From Herbidospora cretacea (GTDB lineage Bacteria; Actinomycetota; Actinomycetes; Streptosporangiales; Streptosporangiaceae), in contig NZ_BBXG01000011.1 in assembly GCF_001570605.1 (NCBI RefSeq), forward strand, positions 159,106-223,105: a stretch of DNA of 64,000 nucleotides. The letters are read 5' to 3'. This document shows, one piece after another, positions 18,040 through 25,783 of this stretch. The notes below the pieces were generated by a model. That model saw only the letters and a program-made list of their open reading frames with translations. It was not told the origin of the DNA and made no database searches. The stretch's first letter is position 1; each line of letters starts with the position of its first letter. The position numbers and the translations under genes are program-made.

Positions 18040-19308
18040 ATGAAGCGCACTCTCGCCCTCGGTGGCGTGGCGGCGGGCCTGCTGGCCTCCGCCCTCGTCA
18101 CCCAGCCGGCATCCGCCGCCGGTGACGTCGCCAGCACCCCGCTGGCTTCGACCGGCATCGCGGCGCAGAACATCGTCGCCTACTGGGCCGCCAACAAGGC
18201 TGCCAACCTCGTGGGCGCGACCCCCTACGACGTGGAGACCCAGGTCGTCGGGAAGCACGTCTCGACCGGTGGCCCGACCGCCGACACCAAGCCCGGGATC
18301 GTTCCCGCCATTGGTGACGAGAAGAAGGTCGCCAGCACCTCGAAGAACGTCAACCTGCCCAAGACCACGGGCAAGGTGTTCTTCACCGGCTCCGACGGCG
18401 CGCCGCACTGGTGCACCGCCACCTCCGTCCAGGCCGCGTACAAGAACCTTGTCGCGACCGCCGGCCACTGCGTCTACGACGTCGTGTCCAACGCCGCCAC
18501 GCTGAAGAACTGGGTGTTCGTCCCCGGTTACTACCAGGCGAAGACCCCGTGGGGCATCTACGTGGGTAAGCAGGCCTTCACCCACTACGACTTCGACGTG
18601 TACGAGGACGGCGACCGCAACTACGCGTTCGTCACCGTGTACAACGGTCTGAAGGCTCCGCACGACGGCCCCGCCTTCGGCGGTCCGACCCCGAAGACGC
18701 CGAAGTGGTACGACACTTCCGGCGGCACCGGCTGGAACGACCTCGGTGGCTGGGCTGAGGTCACCAAGGAGGTGTACGACCAGTACTTCGGCTTCGACAC
18801 CTTCATCGGTGACACGTACAAGTTCTTCGTGAACAAGCCCGGCACGAAGTGGCACGGATGGCACTACTTCGTCTGGAAGTTCGTGGACGCTGGCCGTCTC
18901 GGCGACAACGTCGGTGGCCAGGGCCTCGCGTACAACCAGAAGATCGGCCAGTCGGTCTACGTCTTCGGCTACCCGAGCGGCAAGCACCCGGACGGCAACC
19001 ACGCCTACTCGGGCCACACGCTCAAGTGGAGCTACGGCAAGACCTTCGCGGCGAAGGCTTCGGACATCAAGGCCGAGGAGATCATCGGCATCAAGTCCTC
19101 CTTCACCGGTGAGGGCTCGCTGGGCTCCGCGTGGATCTCGCAGTACAAGAGCGCTCGTCGCCTTGGCTACCTGAACGGTGTGACGATCGGCGTCTCCGAC
19201 ACCGACAAGAACAACCGTATCGACACCTCGGTTTCCCCGTACTTCGACGGTGAGACCTTCGGCGTCTACAAGGCTGCTGCGAACCTGTGGAGCGGCTCGA
19301 TCGCCTAA
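18040..19308 (+). CDS. Array member 5: secreted pseudoprotease, His kept, Asp to Asn and Ser to Leu
   Basis: A 422-residue preprotein, the longest copy. Signal peptide MKRTLALGGVAAGLLASALV is nearly identical in members 5-9, with cleavage likely after PASA. His is kept (VATAGHCVYD) but the other positions read DGDRNYAFV and GEGSLGSAW, and the second cysteine pair is lost. The insert after TVYNGLKAP is about 75 residues, rich in Trp, Lys, Pro and Gly. It groups with member 7 (shared VETQVVGKHVS and EKKVASTSKN). T-ending codons (GGT, CGT, GCT) are unusually common for this genome, suggesting high expression. Function unknown; catalysis is very unlikely. Confidence 0.87.
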   Translation: MKRTLALGGVAAGLLASALVTQPASAAGDVASTPLASTGIAAQNIVAYWAANKAANLVGATPYDVETQVVGKHVSTGGPTADTKPGIVPAIGDEKKVASTSKNVNLPKTTGKVFFTGSDGAPHWCTATSVQAAYKNLVATAGHCVYDVVSNAATLKNWVFVPGYYQAKTPWGIYVGKQAFTHYDFDVYEDGDRNYAFVTVYNGLKAPHDGPAFGGPTPKTPKWYDTSGGTGWNDLGGWAEVTKEVYDQYFGFDTFIGDTYKFFVNKPGTKWHGWHYFVWKFVDAGRLGDNVGGQGLAYNQKIGQSVYVFGYPSGKHPDGNHAYSGHTLKWSYGKTFAAKASDIKAEEIIGIKSSFTGEGSLGSAWISQYKSARRLGYLNGVTIGVSDTDKNNRIDTSVSPYFDGETFGVYKAAANLWSGSIA

Positions 19309-19328
19309 GCGGTCACCAGCTCGAACGG

Positions 19329-19356
19329 AAGGCCCGGTCGTTCACGACCGGGCCTT
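19329..19356 (+). terminator. Terminator of array member 5
   Basis: AAGGCCCGGTCG and CGACCGGGCCTT around TTCA, followed by TCGCCGTTTCC. Confidence 0.8.
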
Positions 19357-19409
19357 TCGCCGTTTCCGGGGAGTTGGGGACGACCGCCGAGCCGGTTCCC
19401 CTCATCGCA

Positions 19410-19425
19410 TGTGATTTACATCACA
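19410..19425. promoter_or_regulatory. CRP-type palindrome upstream of array member 6
   Basis: TGTGATTTACATCACA, a full match to TGTGA-N6-TCACA, 276 bases before the ATG. Between it and the core promoter lie a conserved GATCACGG-type segment near 19552 and otherwise unremarkable sequence. Confidence 0.7.
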
Positions 19426-19628
19426 TTCCCAGGCTCTTCCCAGATTCTCGGGCTCCGCCACGCCCGCCTCCCGAAGATCACGGTCAGGTCTCCGATCTGG
19501 GGCTCCACCCTGAAGGCCGAGCTGACACGGGGGTCGACACCCAGTCAGTTTGATCACGGATACATCTCGTGACTTTCATGGTCAACATTGGCCCCAGAGA
19601 TCGCATGAGAACCGCCCAAGATCGGCTG

Positions 19629-19701
19629 TAAGGTCCGCTTATCCCTTTCCTGACGCATGGGACGCAAGACGCGGCCCACGTACAGACCAAGGAGTTCCCC
19701 C
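19629..19701 (+). promoter_or_regulatory. Core promoter and leader hairpin of array member 6
   Basis: TAAGGT at 19629-19634 lies 67 bases before the ATG. The hairpin at 19658-19678 pairs TGGG with CCCA and CGC with GCG, with a central A/G mismatch and loop AAGAC. AAGGAG follows. Confidence 0.6.
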
Positions 19702-20931
19702 ATGAAGCGCACCCTCGCCCTCGGCGGTGTGGCGGCCGGCCTGCTGGCCTCCGCTCTCGTCACCCAGCCGGCCTCCGCGGCCGGCGACGTCGCCAGCGAC
19801 CCGCTGGCCTCGACGGGCATCCAGGCCAAGAACATCGCGGCCTTCTGGCTGGCGGAGAACGCCGCCAACCTCGTCGCCGCGACGCCTTACGACGTGGAGA
19901 CCACGGTCACCTCGAAGCACGTCTCGACCGGCGGCCCGACGGCCGACACCAAGCCTGGTGTCGTCCCCGCCATCGGTGACGAGAAGAAGACCACCAGCAC
20001 GTCCAAGAACGTGAACCTGCCCAAGACCACGGGCAAGGTGTTCTTCTCCGACGGCTTCGAGAACAAGGGCACCTTCTGGCGTCCGAAGTGGGTCGCGAAG
20101 AACCCGCACTGGTGCACCGCCACCTCGGTTCAGTCGAACTACCGCAACCTGGTCGCCACCGCCGGTAGCTGTGTCTACAACACGGAGACCAACTCGGCGA
20201 CCATGAACTACTGGGTGTTCGTCCCGGGTTACTACCAGGGCAAGACCCCGTGGGGCGTGTACGTCGGCAAGCAGGCCTTCACCCACTACGACTACGACGT
20301 GTACGAGGACGGCGACCGCAACTACGCGTTCGTCACCGTGTACAACGGTCTCACCCTGAACGGCCCCGACCAGTCCGCTCCCGTGAGCAAGGTCGAGGTC
20401 ACCGAGGCTGAGTACAAGACGTACTGGGAGAACAGCAACCGCCTGCTGCTGGCCGGCGCCGAGAAGGACGCCGCTGGCAAGTGGCACTTCTACATCTGGA
20501 AGTTCAAGGACGCTGGCCGTCTCGGCGACAACGTCGGCGGCCAGGGCTTCGCGTACAACCAGAAGGTCGGCCAGAGCGTCTACGTCTTCGGCTACCCGAG
20601 CGGCTCGCACCCGGACGGCAACCACGCCTACTCCGGCGCCACCCTCAAGTGGACCTACGGGAAGACCTTCGCCGCCTCGGCGTCGGCCATCAAGGCCGAA
20701 GAGCTGATCGGCGTCAAGTCCTCCTTCACCGGTGAGGGCGCCCTCGGTTCCGCGTGGATCTCGCAGTACAAGAGCGCTCGTCGTCTGGGCTACCTGAACG
20801 GCGTGACAATCGGCGTCTCCGACACCGACAAGAACAAGCGCTACGACACCTCGGTTTCCCCGTACTTCGACGGTGAGACCTTCGGCGTCTACAAGGCCGC
20901 CACGAACCTGTGGACCGGCTCGATCGCCTAA
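19702..20931 (+). CDS. Array member 6: secreted pseudoprotease, all three triad residues replaced
   Basis: A 409-residue preprotein. Triad positions read Ser (TAGSCVYN), Asn (DGDRNYAFV) and Leu (GEGALGSAW). The cysteine pair near the serine loop is Thr/Ser (KWTYG, VKSSF). It carries a 13-residue insertion before HWCTATS (DGFENKGTFWRPKW) shared with member 8, and an insert of about 50 residues before RLGDNV. With member 8 it forms subgroup B, marked by VETTVTSKHVS. Starts at ATG 19702 with AAGGAG nine bases upstream. Probably a single-gene transcript. Confidence 0.87.
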   Translation: MKRTLALGGVAAGLLASALVTQPASAAGDVASDPLASTGIQAKNIAAFWLAENAANLVAATPYDVETTVTSKHVSTGGPTADTKPGVVPAIGDEKKTTSTSKNVNLPKTTGKVFFSDGFENKGTFWRPKWVAKNPHWCTATSVQSNYRNLVATAGSCVYNTETNSATMNYWVFVPGYYQGKTPWGVYVGKQAFTHYDYDVYEDGDRNYAFVTVYNGLTLNGPDQSAPVSKVEVTEAEYKTYWENSNRLLLAGAEKDAAGKWHFYIWKFKDAGRLGDNVGGQGFAYNQKVGQSVYVFGYPSGSHPDGNHAYSGATLKWTYGKTFAASASAIKAEELIGVKSSFTGEGALGSAWISQYKSARRLGYLNGVTIGVSDTDKNKRYDTSVSPYFDGETFGVYKAATNLWTGSIA

Positions 20932-20949
20932 GCGGTCACCAGCTGAACC

Positions 20950-20981
20950 AGAAGGCCCGGTCGTTCTCGACCGGGCCTTCT
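20950..20981 (+). terminator. Terminator of array member 6
   Basis: AGAAGGCCCGGTCG and CGACCGGGCCTTCT form a perfect 14-bp stem with a TTCT loop, followed by GTCGTT. Confidence 0.8.
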
Positions 20982-21030
20982 GTCGTTCCCAAAGGTTGGG
21001 TTAACCGCCGAAACGGTTCCATCGATCTCA

Positions 21031-21046
21031 CGTGATTCACATCACA
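21031..21046. promoter_or_regulatory. CRP-type palindrome upstream of array member 7
   Basis: CGTGATTCACATCACA, one mismatch from TGTGA-N6-TCACA, 273 bases before the ATG, the same distance as for member 5. The remainder of the 388-bp gap has a GATCACG segment near 21169 matching the other gaps. Confidence 0.6.
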
Positions 21047-21246
21047 TTCTCAGGCTATTCCAAGATTCAACGGCCTTCCCCGGATCGCACGGCAGCGGCA
21101 GCCTCCCCGTCTGAGCTGCCCCTTCACTGGAACTTTGGGTTGACAGCTCGGTGAACTCCGAGTCAGTTCGATCACGAAAACATCTCGCCGCCTCAGGGGC
21201 GCCGGTGGACCCCAGAGATCGCTCCAGACCCATCCAAGATCGGCTG

Positions 21247-21319
21247 TAAGGTCCACTTATCCCTTTCCTGACGCATGGGACGCGAGGCGCGGCCCACGTA
21301 CAGACCAAGGAGTTCCCCC
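21247..21319 (+). promoter_or_regulatory. Core promoter and leader hairpin of array member 7
   Basis: TAAGGT at 21247-21252, 67 bases before the ATG. Hairpin at 21276-21296: TGGG/CCCA and CGC/GCG pairs with an A/G mismatch and loop GAGGC. AAGGAG follows. Confidence 0.6.
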
Positions 21320-22495
21320 ATGAAGCGCACCCTCGCCCTCGGTGGCGTGGCGGCCGGCCTCCTCGCCTCCGCCCTCGTCACCCAGCCGGCTTCCGCGGCC
21401 GGCGACGTCGCCAGCTCCCCGCTGGCCAACAACGCCATCGCGGCGAAGAACATCGCCTCCTTCTGGTGGGCCGAGAACATGGCCGCCCTGAAGGGTGCGA
21501 CCCCCTACGACGTGGAGACCCAGGTCGTCGGCAAGCACGTCTCGACCGGCGGCCCCACCGCCGACACCAAGCCGGGCATCGTGCCCGCGATCGGTGACGA
21601 GAAGAAGGTCGCCAGCACCTCGAAGAACGTCAACCTGCCCAAGACCACGGGCAAGGTGTTCTTCCGCGGCGCTGACGGCAAGTCCCACTGGTGCACCGCC
21701 ACCTCCGTCCAGGCCGCGTACAAGAACCTTGTCGCGACCGCCGGCCACTGCGTCTACGACGTCGAAGGCAACAAGGCGACCCTGGACCGCTGGGTCTTCA
21801 TCCCGGGTTACTACCAGGGCAAGACCCCGTGGGGCATCTACGTCGGCAAGCAGGCCTTCACCCACTACGACTTCGACGTGTACGAGGACGGCGACCGCAA
21901 CTACGCGTTCGTCACCGTGTACAACGGCCTCAAGCTGCCCCACGGCGGCCTGAAGGACGTCACGCCGGAGAACATCGGCAGCTGGGTCGAGGTCTCGCCC
22001 GAGCTCGCCAAGCAGTACGAGCACTGGCTGAAGAAGTTCAAGGGCGGCAAGTGGTACGTCTGGAAGTTCGTGGACGCCGGTCGCCTGGGCGACAACGTCG
22101 GCGGCCAGGGCCTCGCGTACAACCAGAAGGTCGGCCAGAACGTCTACGTCTTCGGCTACCCGAGCGGCTCGCACCCGGACGGCAACCACGCCTACTCCGG
22201 CCACACCCTGAAGTGGACCTACGGCAAGACGTTCGCCGCCAAGGCCGCGGACATCAAGGCCGAAGAGATCATCGGCATCAAGTCCTCCTTCACCGGTGAG
22301 GGCGCCCTCGGTTCGGCGTGGCTCTCGCAGTACAAGAGCGCGCGTCGCCTCGGCTACCTGAACGGTGTGACGATCGGCGTCTCCGACACCGACAAGAACA
22401 ACCGTTACGACACCTCGGTTTCCCCGTACTTCGACGGTGAGACCTTCGGCGTCTACAAGGCTGCTGCGAACCTGTGGAGCGGCTCGATCGCCTAA
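21320..22495 (+). CDS. Array member 7: secreted pseudoprotease, His kept, Asp to Asn and Ser to Leu
   Basis: A 391-residue preprotein closely related to member 5 in its propeptide-like region and around VQAAYKNLVATAGHC. His is present, but the Asp position is Asn (DGDRNYAFV) and the Ser position Leu (GEGALGSAW). The second cysteine pair is Thr/Ser. The insert after TVYNGLKLP is about 45 residues and unrelated in sequence to that of member 5, although the flanks are nearly identical. The C-terminal loop DTDKNNRYD is kept. Confidence 0.87.
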   Translation: MKRTLALGGVAAGLLASALVTQPASAAGDVASSPLANNAIAAKNIASFWWAENMAALKGATPYDVETQVVGKHVSTGGPTADTKPGIVPAIGDEKKVASTSKNVNLPKTTGKVFFRGADGKSHWCTATSVQAAYKNLVATAGHCVYDVEGNKATLDRWVFIPGYYQGKTPWGIYVGKQAFTHYDFDVYEDGDRNYAFVTVYNGLKLPHGGLKDVTPENIGSWVEVSPELAKQYEHWLKKFKGGKWYVWKFVDAGRLGDNVGGQGLAYNQKVGQNVYVFGYPSGSHPDGNHAYSGHTLKWTYGKTFAAKAADIKAEEIIGIKSSFTGEGALGSAWLSQYKSARRLGYLNGVTIGVSDTDKNNRYDTSVSPYFDGETFGVYKAAANLWSGSIA

Positions 22496-22512
22496 GCGGT
22501 CACCAGCTCGAA

Positions 22513-22546
22513 CGGAAGGCCCGGTCGTTCTCGACCGGGCCTTCCG
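22513..22546 (+). terminator. Terminator of array member 7
   Basis: CGGAAGGCCCGGTCG and CGACCGGGCCTTCCG form a perfect 15-bp stem around TTCT. Confidence 0.8.
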
Positions 22547-22575
22547 CCGTTCCGGATTCGGTTCCATTGATCGCG

Positions 22576-22591
22576 TGTGATTTACATCACA
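22576..22591. promoter_or_regulatory. CRP-type palindrome upstream of array member 8
   Basis: TGTGATTTACATCACA, identical to the box before member 6, 266 bases before the ATG. The sequence after the box differs from the other gaps (TTGTCAATTAATG). Confidence 0.7.
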
Positions 22592-22784
22592 TTTGTCAAT
22601 TAATGTCCGCCTTCTTCACCAGCAGTTAACTCTTGCAGTCAATGTCGACACCCCGGCAGGCGTGGGCTTCAGCGGTCTCCGAGTGCCCTGACTTGCCGAT
22701 CAACTGTGAGTCATCCGAATAACAGCAGCATCACGGGCCTCTGAGGTGCGCGAACACCACTTCAGACGTAAAAGATCACAGGGG

Positions 22785-22857
22785 TAACCTCCGGAACATC
22801 CCTTTCCTGACGCATGGGACGCAAGAGCGGCCCACGTACAGACCAAGGAGTTCCCTC
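22785..22857 (+). promoter_or_regulatory. Core promoter and leader hairpin of array member 8
   Basis: TAACCT at 22785-22790 replaces TAAGGT at the same distance, 67 bases before the ATG. Hairpin at 22815-22834 with TGGG/CCCA and CGC/GCG pairs and a four-base AAGA loop. AAGGAG follows. Confidence 0.6.
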
Positions 22858-24075
22858 ATGAAGCGCACCCTCGCCCTCGGCGGTGTGGCGGCCGGCCTGC
22901 TGGCCTCCGCCCTCGTCACCCAGCCGGCCAACGCGGCCGGCGACGTCGCCAGCGACCCGCTGGCCACGACCGGCATCGCGGCCAAGAACGTCGCGGCGCT
23001 GTGGCTGACCGAGAACGCCGCCAACCTGATCGCGGCCACGCCCTACGACGTGGAGACCACGGTCACCTCCAAGCACGTCTCGACCGGCGGCCCGACGGCC
23101 GACACCAAGCCGGGTGTCGTCCCCGCCATCGGTGACGAGAAGGCCACCACGAGCACGTCGAAGAACGTCAACCTGCCCAAGACCACGGGCAAGGTGTTCT
23201 TCTCCGACGGGTTCGAGAACAAGGGCACCAAGTACTGGCCGAAGTGGGTCGCGAAGAACCCGCACTGGTGCACCGCCACCTCGGTTCAGTCGAACTACCG
23301 CAACCTCGTCGCCACCGCCGGCAGCTGCGTCTACAACACCGAGACCAACAGCGCCACGATGCAGAACTGGGTGTTCGTCCCGGGTTACTACCAGGGCAAG
23401 ACCCCGTGGGGCATCTACGTCGGCAAGCAGGCCTTCACCCACTACGACTACGACGTGTACGAGGACGGCGACCGCAACTACGCGTTCGTCACCGTGTACA
23501 ACGGCCTCCAGCTCGGCACGGCCGCGCCCGTCGAGATCACCCAGGCCGAGTACGACACGTACCAGAAGAACGGTGGCGGCTTCACCACTCGCCGGAAGTA
23601 CGAGAAGGTCGACGGCAAGTGGGTCACCAAGTACTACGCGTGGAAGTTCAAGGACGCCGGTCGCCTCGGTGACAACGTCGGCGGCCAGGGCTTCGCGTAC
23701 AACCAGAAGGTCGGCCAGAGCGTCTTCGTGTTCGGCTACCCGAGCGGCTCGCACCCGGACGGCAACGCCGCCTACTCCGGCAAGACCCTCAAGTGGAGCT
23801 ACGGCAAGACCTTCGGCGCCAAGGCCTCGGCCATCAAGGCCGAGGAGCTCGTCGGCGTGAAGTCCTCGTTCACCGGTGAGGGCTCGCTCGGCTCCGCGTG
23901 GATCGCGCAGTACAAGAACGCCCGTCGTCTGGGCTACCTGAACGGCGTGACCATCGGCGTCTCCGACACCGACGGCAACAAGCGCTACGACACCTCGGTC
24001 TCCGCCTACTTCGACGGCGAGACCTACGGCGTCTACAAGGCCGCCGCGAACCTGTGGACCGGTTCGATCGCGTAG
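22858..24075 (+). CDS. Array member 8: secreted pseudoprotease, all three triad residues replaced
   Basis: A 405-residue preprotein of subgroup B with member 6. Triad positions read Ser (TAGSCVYN), Asn (DGDRNYAFV) and Leu (GEGSLGSAW); the second cysteine pair is Ser/Ser. It shares the DGFENKG insertion before HWCTATS with member 6. The insert before RLGDNV (about 50 residues, with QAEYDTYQKNGGGF) is instead similar to that of member 9, suggesting recombination between copies. The calcium-like loop reads DTDGNKRYD. Confidence 0.87.
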   Translation: MKRTLALGGVAAGLLASALVTQPANAAGDVASDPLATTGIAAKNVAALWLTENAANLIAATPYDVETTVTSKHVSTGGPTADTKPGVVPAIGDEKATTSTSKNVNLPKTTGKVFFSDGFENKGTKYWPKWVAKNPHWCTATSVQSNYRNLVATAGSCVYNTETNSATMQNWVFVPGYYQGKTPWGIYVGKQAFTHYDYDVYEDGDRNYAFVTVYNGLQLGTAAPVEITQAEYDTYQKNGGGFTTRRKYEKVDGKWVTKYYAWKFKDAGRLGDNVGGQGFAYNQKVGQSVFVFGYPSGSHPDGNAAYSGKTLKWSYGKTFGAKASAIKAEELVGVKSSFTGEGSLGSAWIAQYKNARRLGYLNGVTIGVSDTDGNKRYDTSVSAYFDGETYGVYKAAANLWTGSIA

Positions 24076-24090
24076 TCACGCGCCCGACGG

Positions 24091-24114
24091 AAGGCCCGGC
24101 TCCGGCCGGGCCTT
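24091..24114 (+). terminator. Terminator of array member 8
   Basis: AAGGCCCGG and CCGGGCCTT with a six-base loop, followed by TTCGTTTG. Confidence 0.8.
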
Positions 24115-24181
24115 TTCGTTTGCCCGTTCCAACGGGGTCATCTTGGACGGATGAGCCTCCGGATCGGTGCCATCAGACCAA

Positions 24182-24197
24182 TGTGATTTACATCACA
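24182..24197. promoter_or_regulatory. CRP-type palindrome upstream of array member 9
   Basis: TGTGATTTACATCACA, identical to the boxes before members 6 and 8, 204 bases before the ATG. The 326-bp gap otherwise holds only the terminator and leader. Confidence 0.7.
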
Positions 24198-24324
24198 TCA
24201 TCACCTGTTGATAACAACCCGACCACGGCTCTGACCTCGGGTCTGACAGGTTACGAAAAGATCACGGCGTTTGAGGGGTTTCGGTCGCCCTCCGATGAGC
24301 TACCCGGTGTGACGAACAGCCATG

Positions 24325-24401
24325 TAAGTTCCGGACTGCCCCTTTACTGACGCATGGGACGCAAGAGGCGCCCCACGACAGAGCAAGAGGAGTTCCCCCT
24401 T
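24325..24401 (+). promoter_or_regulatory. Core promoter and leader hairpin of array member 9
   Basis: TAAGTT at 24325-24330, 71 bases before the ATG. Hairpin at 24355-24375: TGGG/CCCA and CGC/GCG with an A/C mismatch and loop AAGAG. AGAGGAG follows. Confidence 0.6.
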
Positions 24402-25613
24402 ATGAAGCGCACTCTCGCCCTCGGTGGTGTGGCAGCCGGTCTGCTGGCTTCCGCTCTCGTCACCCAGCCGGCCTCCGCCGCCGGCGACGTCGCCTCCGAC
24501 CCCTTGGCGACCACGGGCATCGCGGCCAAGAACATCGCGGCCCTCTGGTTGACGGAAGGCGCGGCGAACCTCATCAACGCGCTGCCGTACAACGTGGAGA
24601 CCACGACCCCGGCCAAGCACGTCTCGACCGGCGGCCCCTCCGCCGACACCAAGCCGGGCATCGTCCCCGCCATCGGTGACGAGAAGAAGACCACGAGCAC
24701 CTCGAAGAACATCAACCTGCCCAAGACCACGGGCAAGGTGTTCTTCGCCGACGGCGCCAAGAAGGACCCGGTGACCGGCAAGGTCGTCGCGGTCAACCCC
24801 CGCTGGTGCACCGCGACCTCCATCCAGTCGACCTACCGCAACCTGGTCGCCACCGCCGGTAGCTGTGTCTACGACACGGAGACCAACTCGGCGACCATGA
24901 ACTACTGGGTGTTCGTCCCGGGTTACTACCAGGGCAAGACCCCGTGGGGCGTGTACGTCGGCAAGCAGGCCTTCACGCACTACGACTACGACGTGTACGA
25001 GGACGGCGACCGCAACTACGCGTTCGTCAACGTGTACAACGGCATCGCGCTCGGCCAGGGTGCGCCCGCCGAGATCACCGAGGCCGAGTACAACACGTAC
25101 CAGAAGAACGGCGGCGGCTTCCTCACCCGTAAGAAGACCGAGAAGGTCAACGGCAAGGACGTCACCAAGTACTTCGTGTGGAAGTTCAAGGACGCCGGTC
25201 GCCTGGGCGACAACGTCGGTGGCCAGGGCTTCGCGTACAACCAGAAGGTCGGCCAGAACGTCTACGTGTTCGGTTACCCGAGCGGTTCGCACCCGGACGG
25301 CAACCAGGCTTACACCGGTAAGACCCTCAAGTGGAGCTACGGCAAGACGTTCGCCGCCAAGGCTGCCGCCATCAAGGCTGAGGAGATCATCGGCGTCAAG
25401 TCCTCGTTCACCGGCCAGGGCTCGCTGGGTTCGGCGTGGCTGGCGCAGTACAAGAACACCCGCCGCCTCGGCTACCTGAACGGCGTGACCATCGGTGTCT
25501 CCGACACCGACAAGAACAACCGCATCGACACCTCGCTGTCGGCCTACTTCGACGGCGAGACCTACGGCGTCTACAAGGCCGCCGCGAACCTGTGGACCGG
25601 CTCGATCGCCTAG
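24402..25613 (+). CDS. Array member 9: secreted pseudoprotease, all three triad residues replaced
   Basis: A 403-residue preprotein. Triad positions read Ser (TAGSCVYD), Asn (DGDRNYAFV) and Leu (GQGSLGSAW); the second cysteine pair is Ser/Ser. The segment before RWCTATS is a different insertion (KKDPVTGKVVAV). The insert before RLGDNV matches that of member 8 in EAEYNTYQKNGGGF but diverges after it. This is the last copy of the inactive block. Confidence 0.87.
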   Translation: MKRTLALGGVAAGLLASALVTQPASAAGDVASDPLATTGIAAKNIAALWLTEGAANLINALPYNVETTTPAKHVSTGGPSADTKPGIVPAIGDEKKTTSTSKNINLPKTTGKVFFADGAKKDPVTGKVVAVNPRWCTATSIQSTYRNLVATAGSCVYDTETNSATMNYWVFVPGYYQGKTPWGVYVGKQAFTHYDYDVYEDGDRNYAFVNVYNGIALGQGAPAEITEAEYNTYQKNGGGFLTRKKTEKVNGKDVTKYFVWKFKDAGRLGDNVGGQGFAYNQKVGQNVYVFGYPSGSHPDGNQAYTGKTLKWSYGKTFAAKAAAIKAEEIIGVKSSFTGQGSLGSAWLAQYKNTRRLGYLNGVTIGVSDTDKNNRIDTSLSAYFDGETYGVYKAAANLWTGSIA

Positions 25614-25636
25614 TCGATCCGCGTGACAGCTTGACG

Positions 25637-25666
25637 AAAAAGCCCGGCAATCCAGCCGGGCTTTTT
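25637..25666 (+). terminator. Terminator of array member 9
   Basis: AAAAAGCCCGGC and GCCGGGCTTTTT form a 12-bp stem around six bases, followed by CTCGTTTT. It is the most classical intrinsic terminator of the array. Confidence 0.85.
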
Positions 25667-25706
25667 CTCGTTTTATCAATGCTTTAGAGCACTTGCCGGA
25701 GTGATG

Positions 25707-25783
25707 TAAGTTTCTGGCTATCCCCTTTCTGGCGAATGAGACGCAAGAGGCGTCTCACGTCAAGTGCAAGGAGCGAACCCCCT
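25707..25783 (+). promoter_or_regulatory. Core promoter and leader hairpin of array member 10
   Basis: TAAGTT at 25707-25712, 71 bases before the GTG. The hairpin at 25737-25757, TGAGACGC-AAGAG-GCGTCTCA, is a perfect 8-bp stem in which a G-C pair of other copies is replaced by A-T. AAGGAG follows. There is no CRP-type box in this gap. Confidence 0.6.

Noticed and set aside
16476..25613. Triad changes explained as sequencing errors or decaying pseudogenes
   Set aside because: The same substitutions recur in six long open frames with conserved signal peptides, promoters and terminators, which decay or error would not produce.
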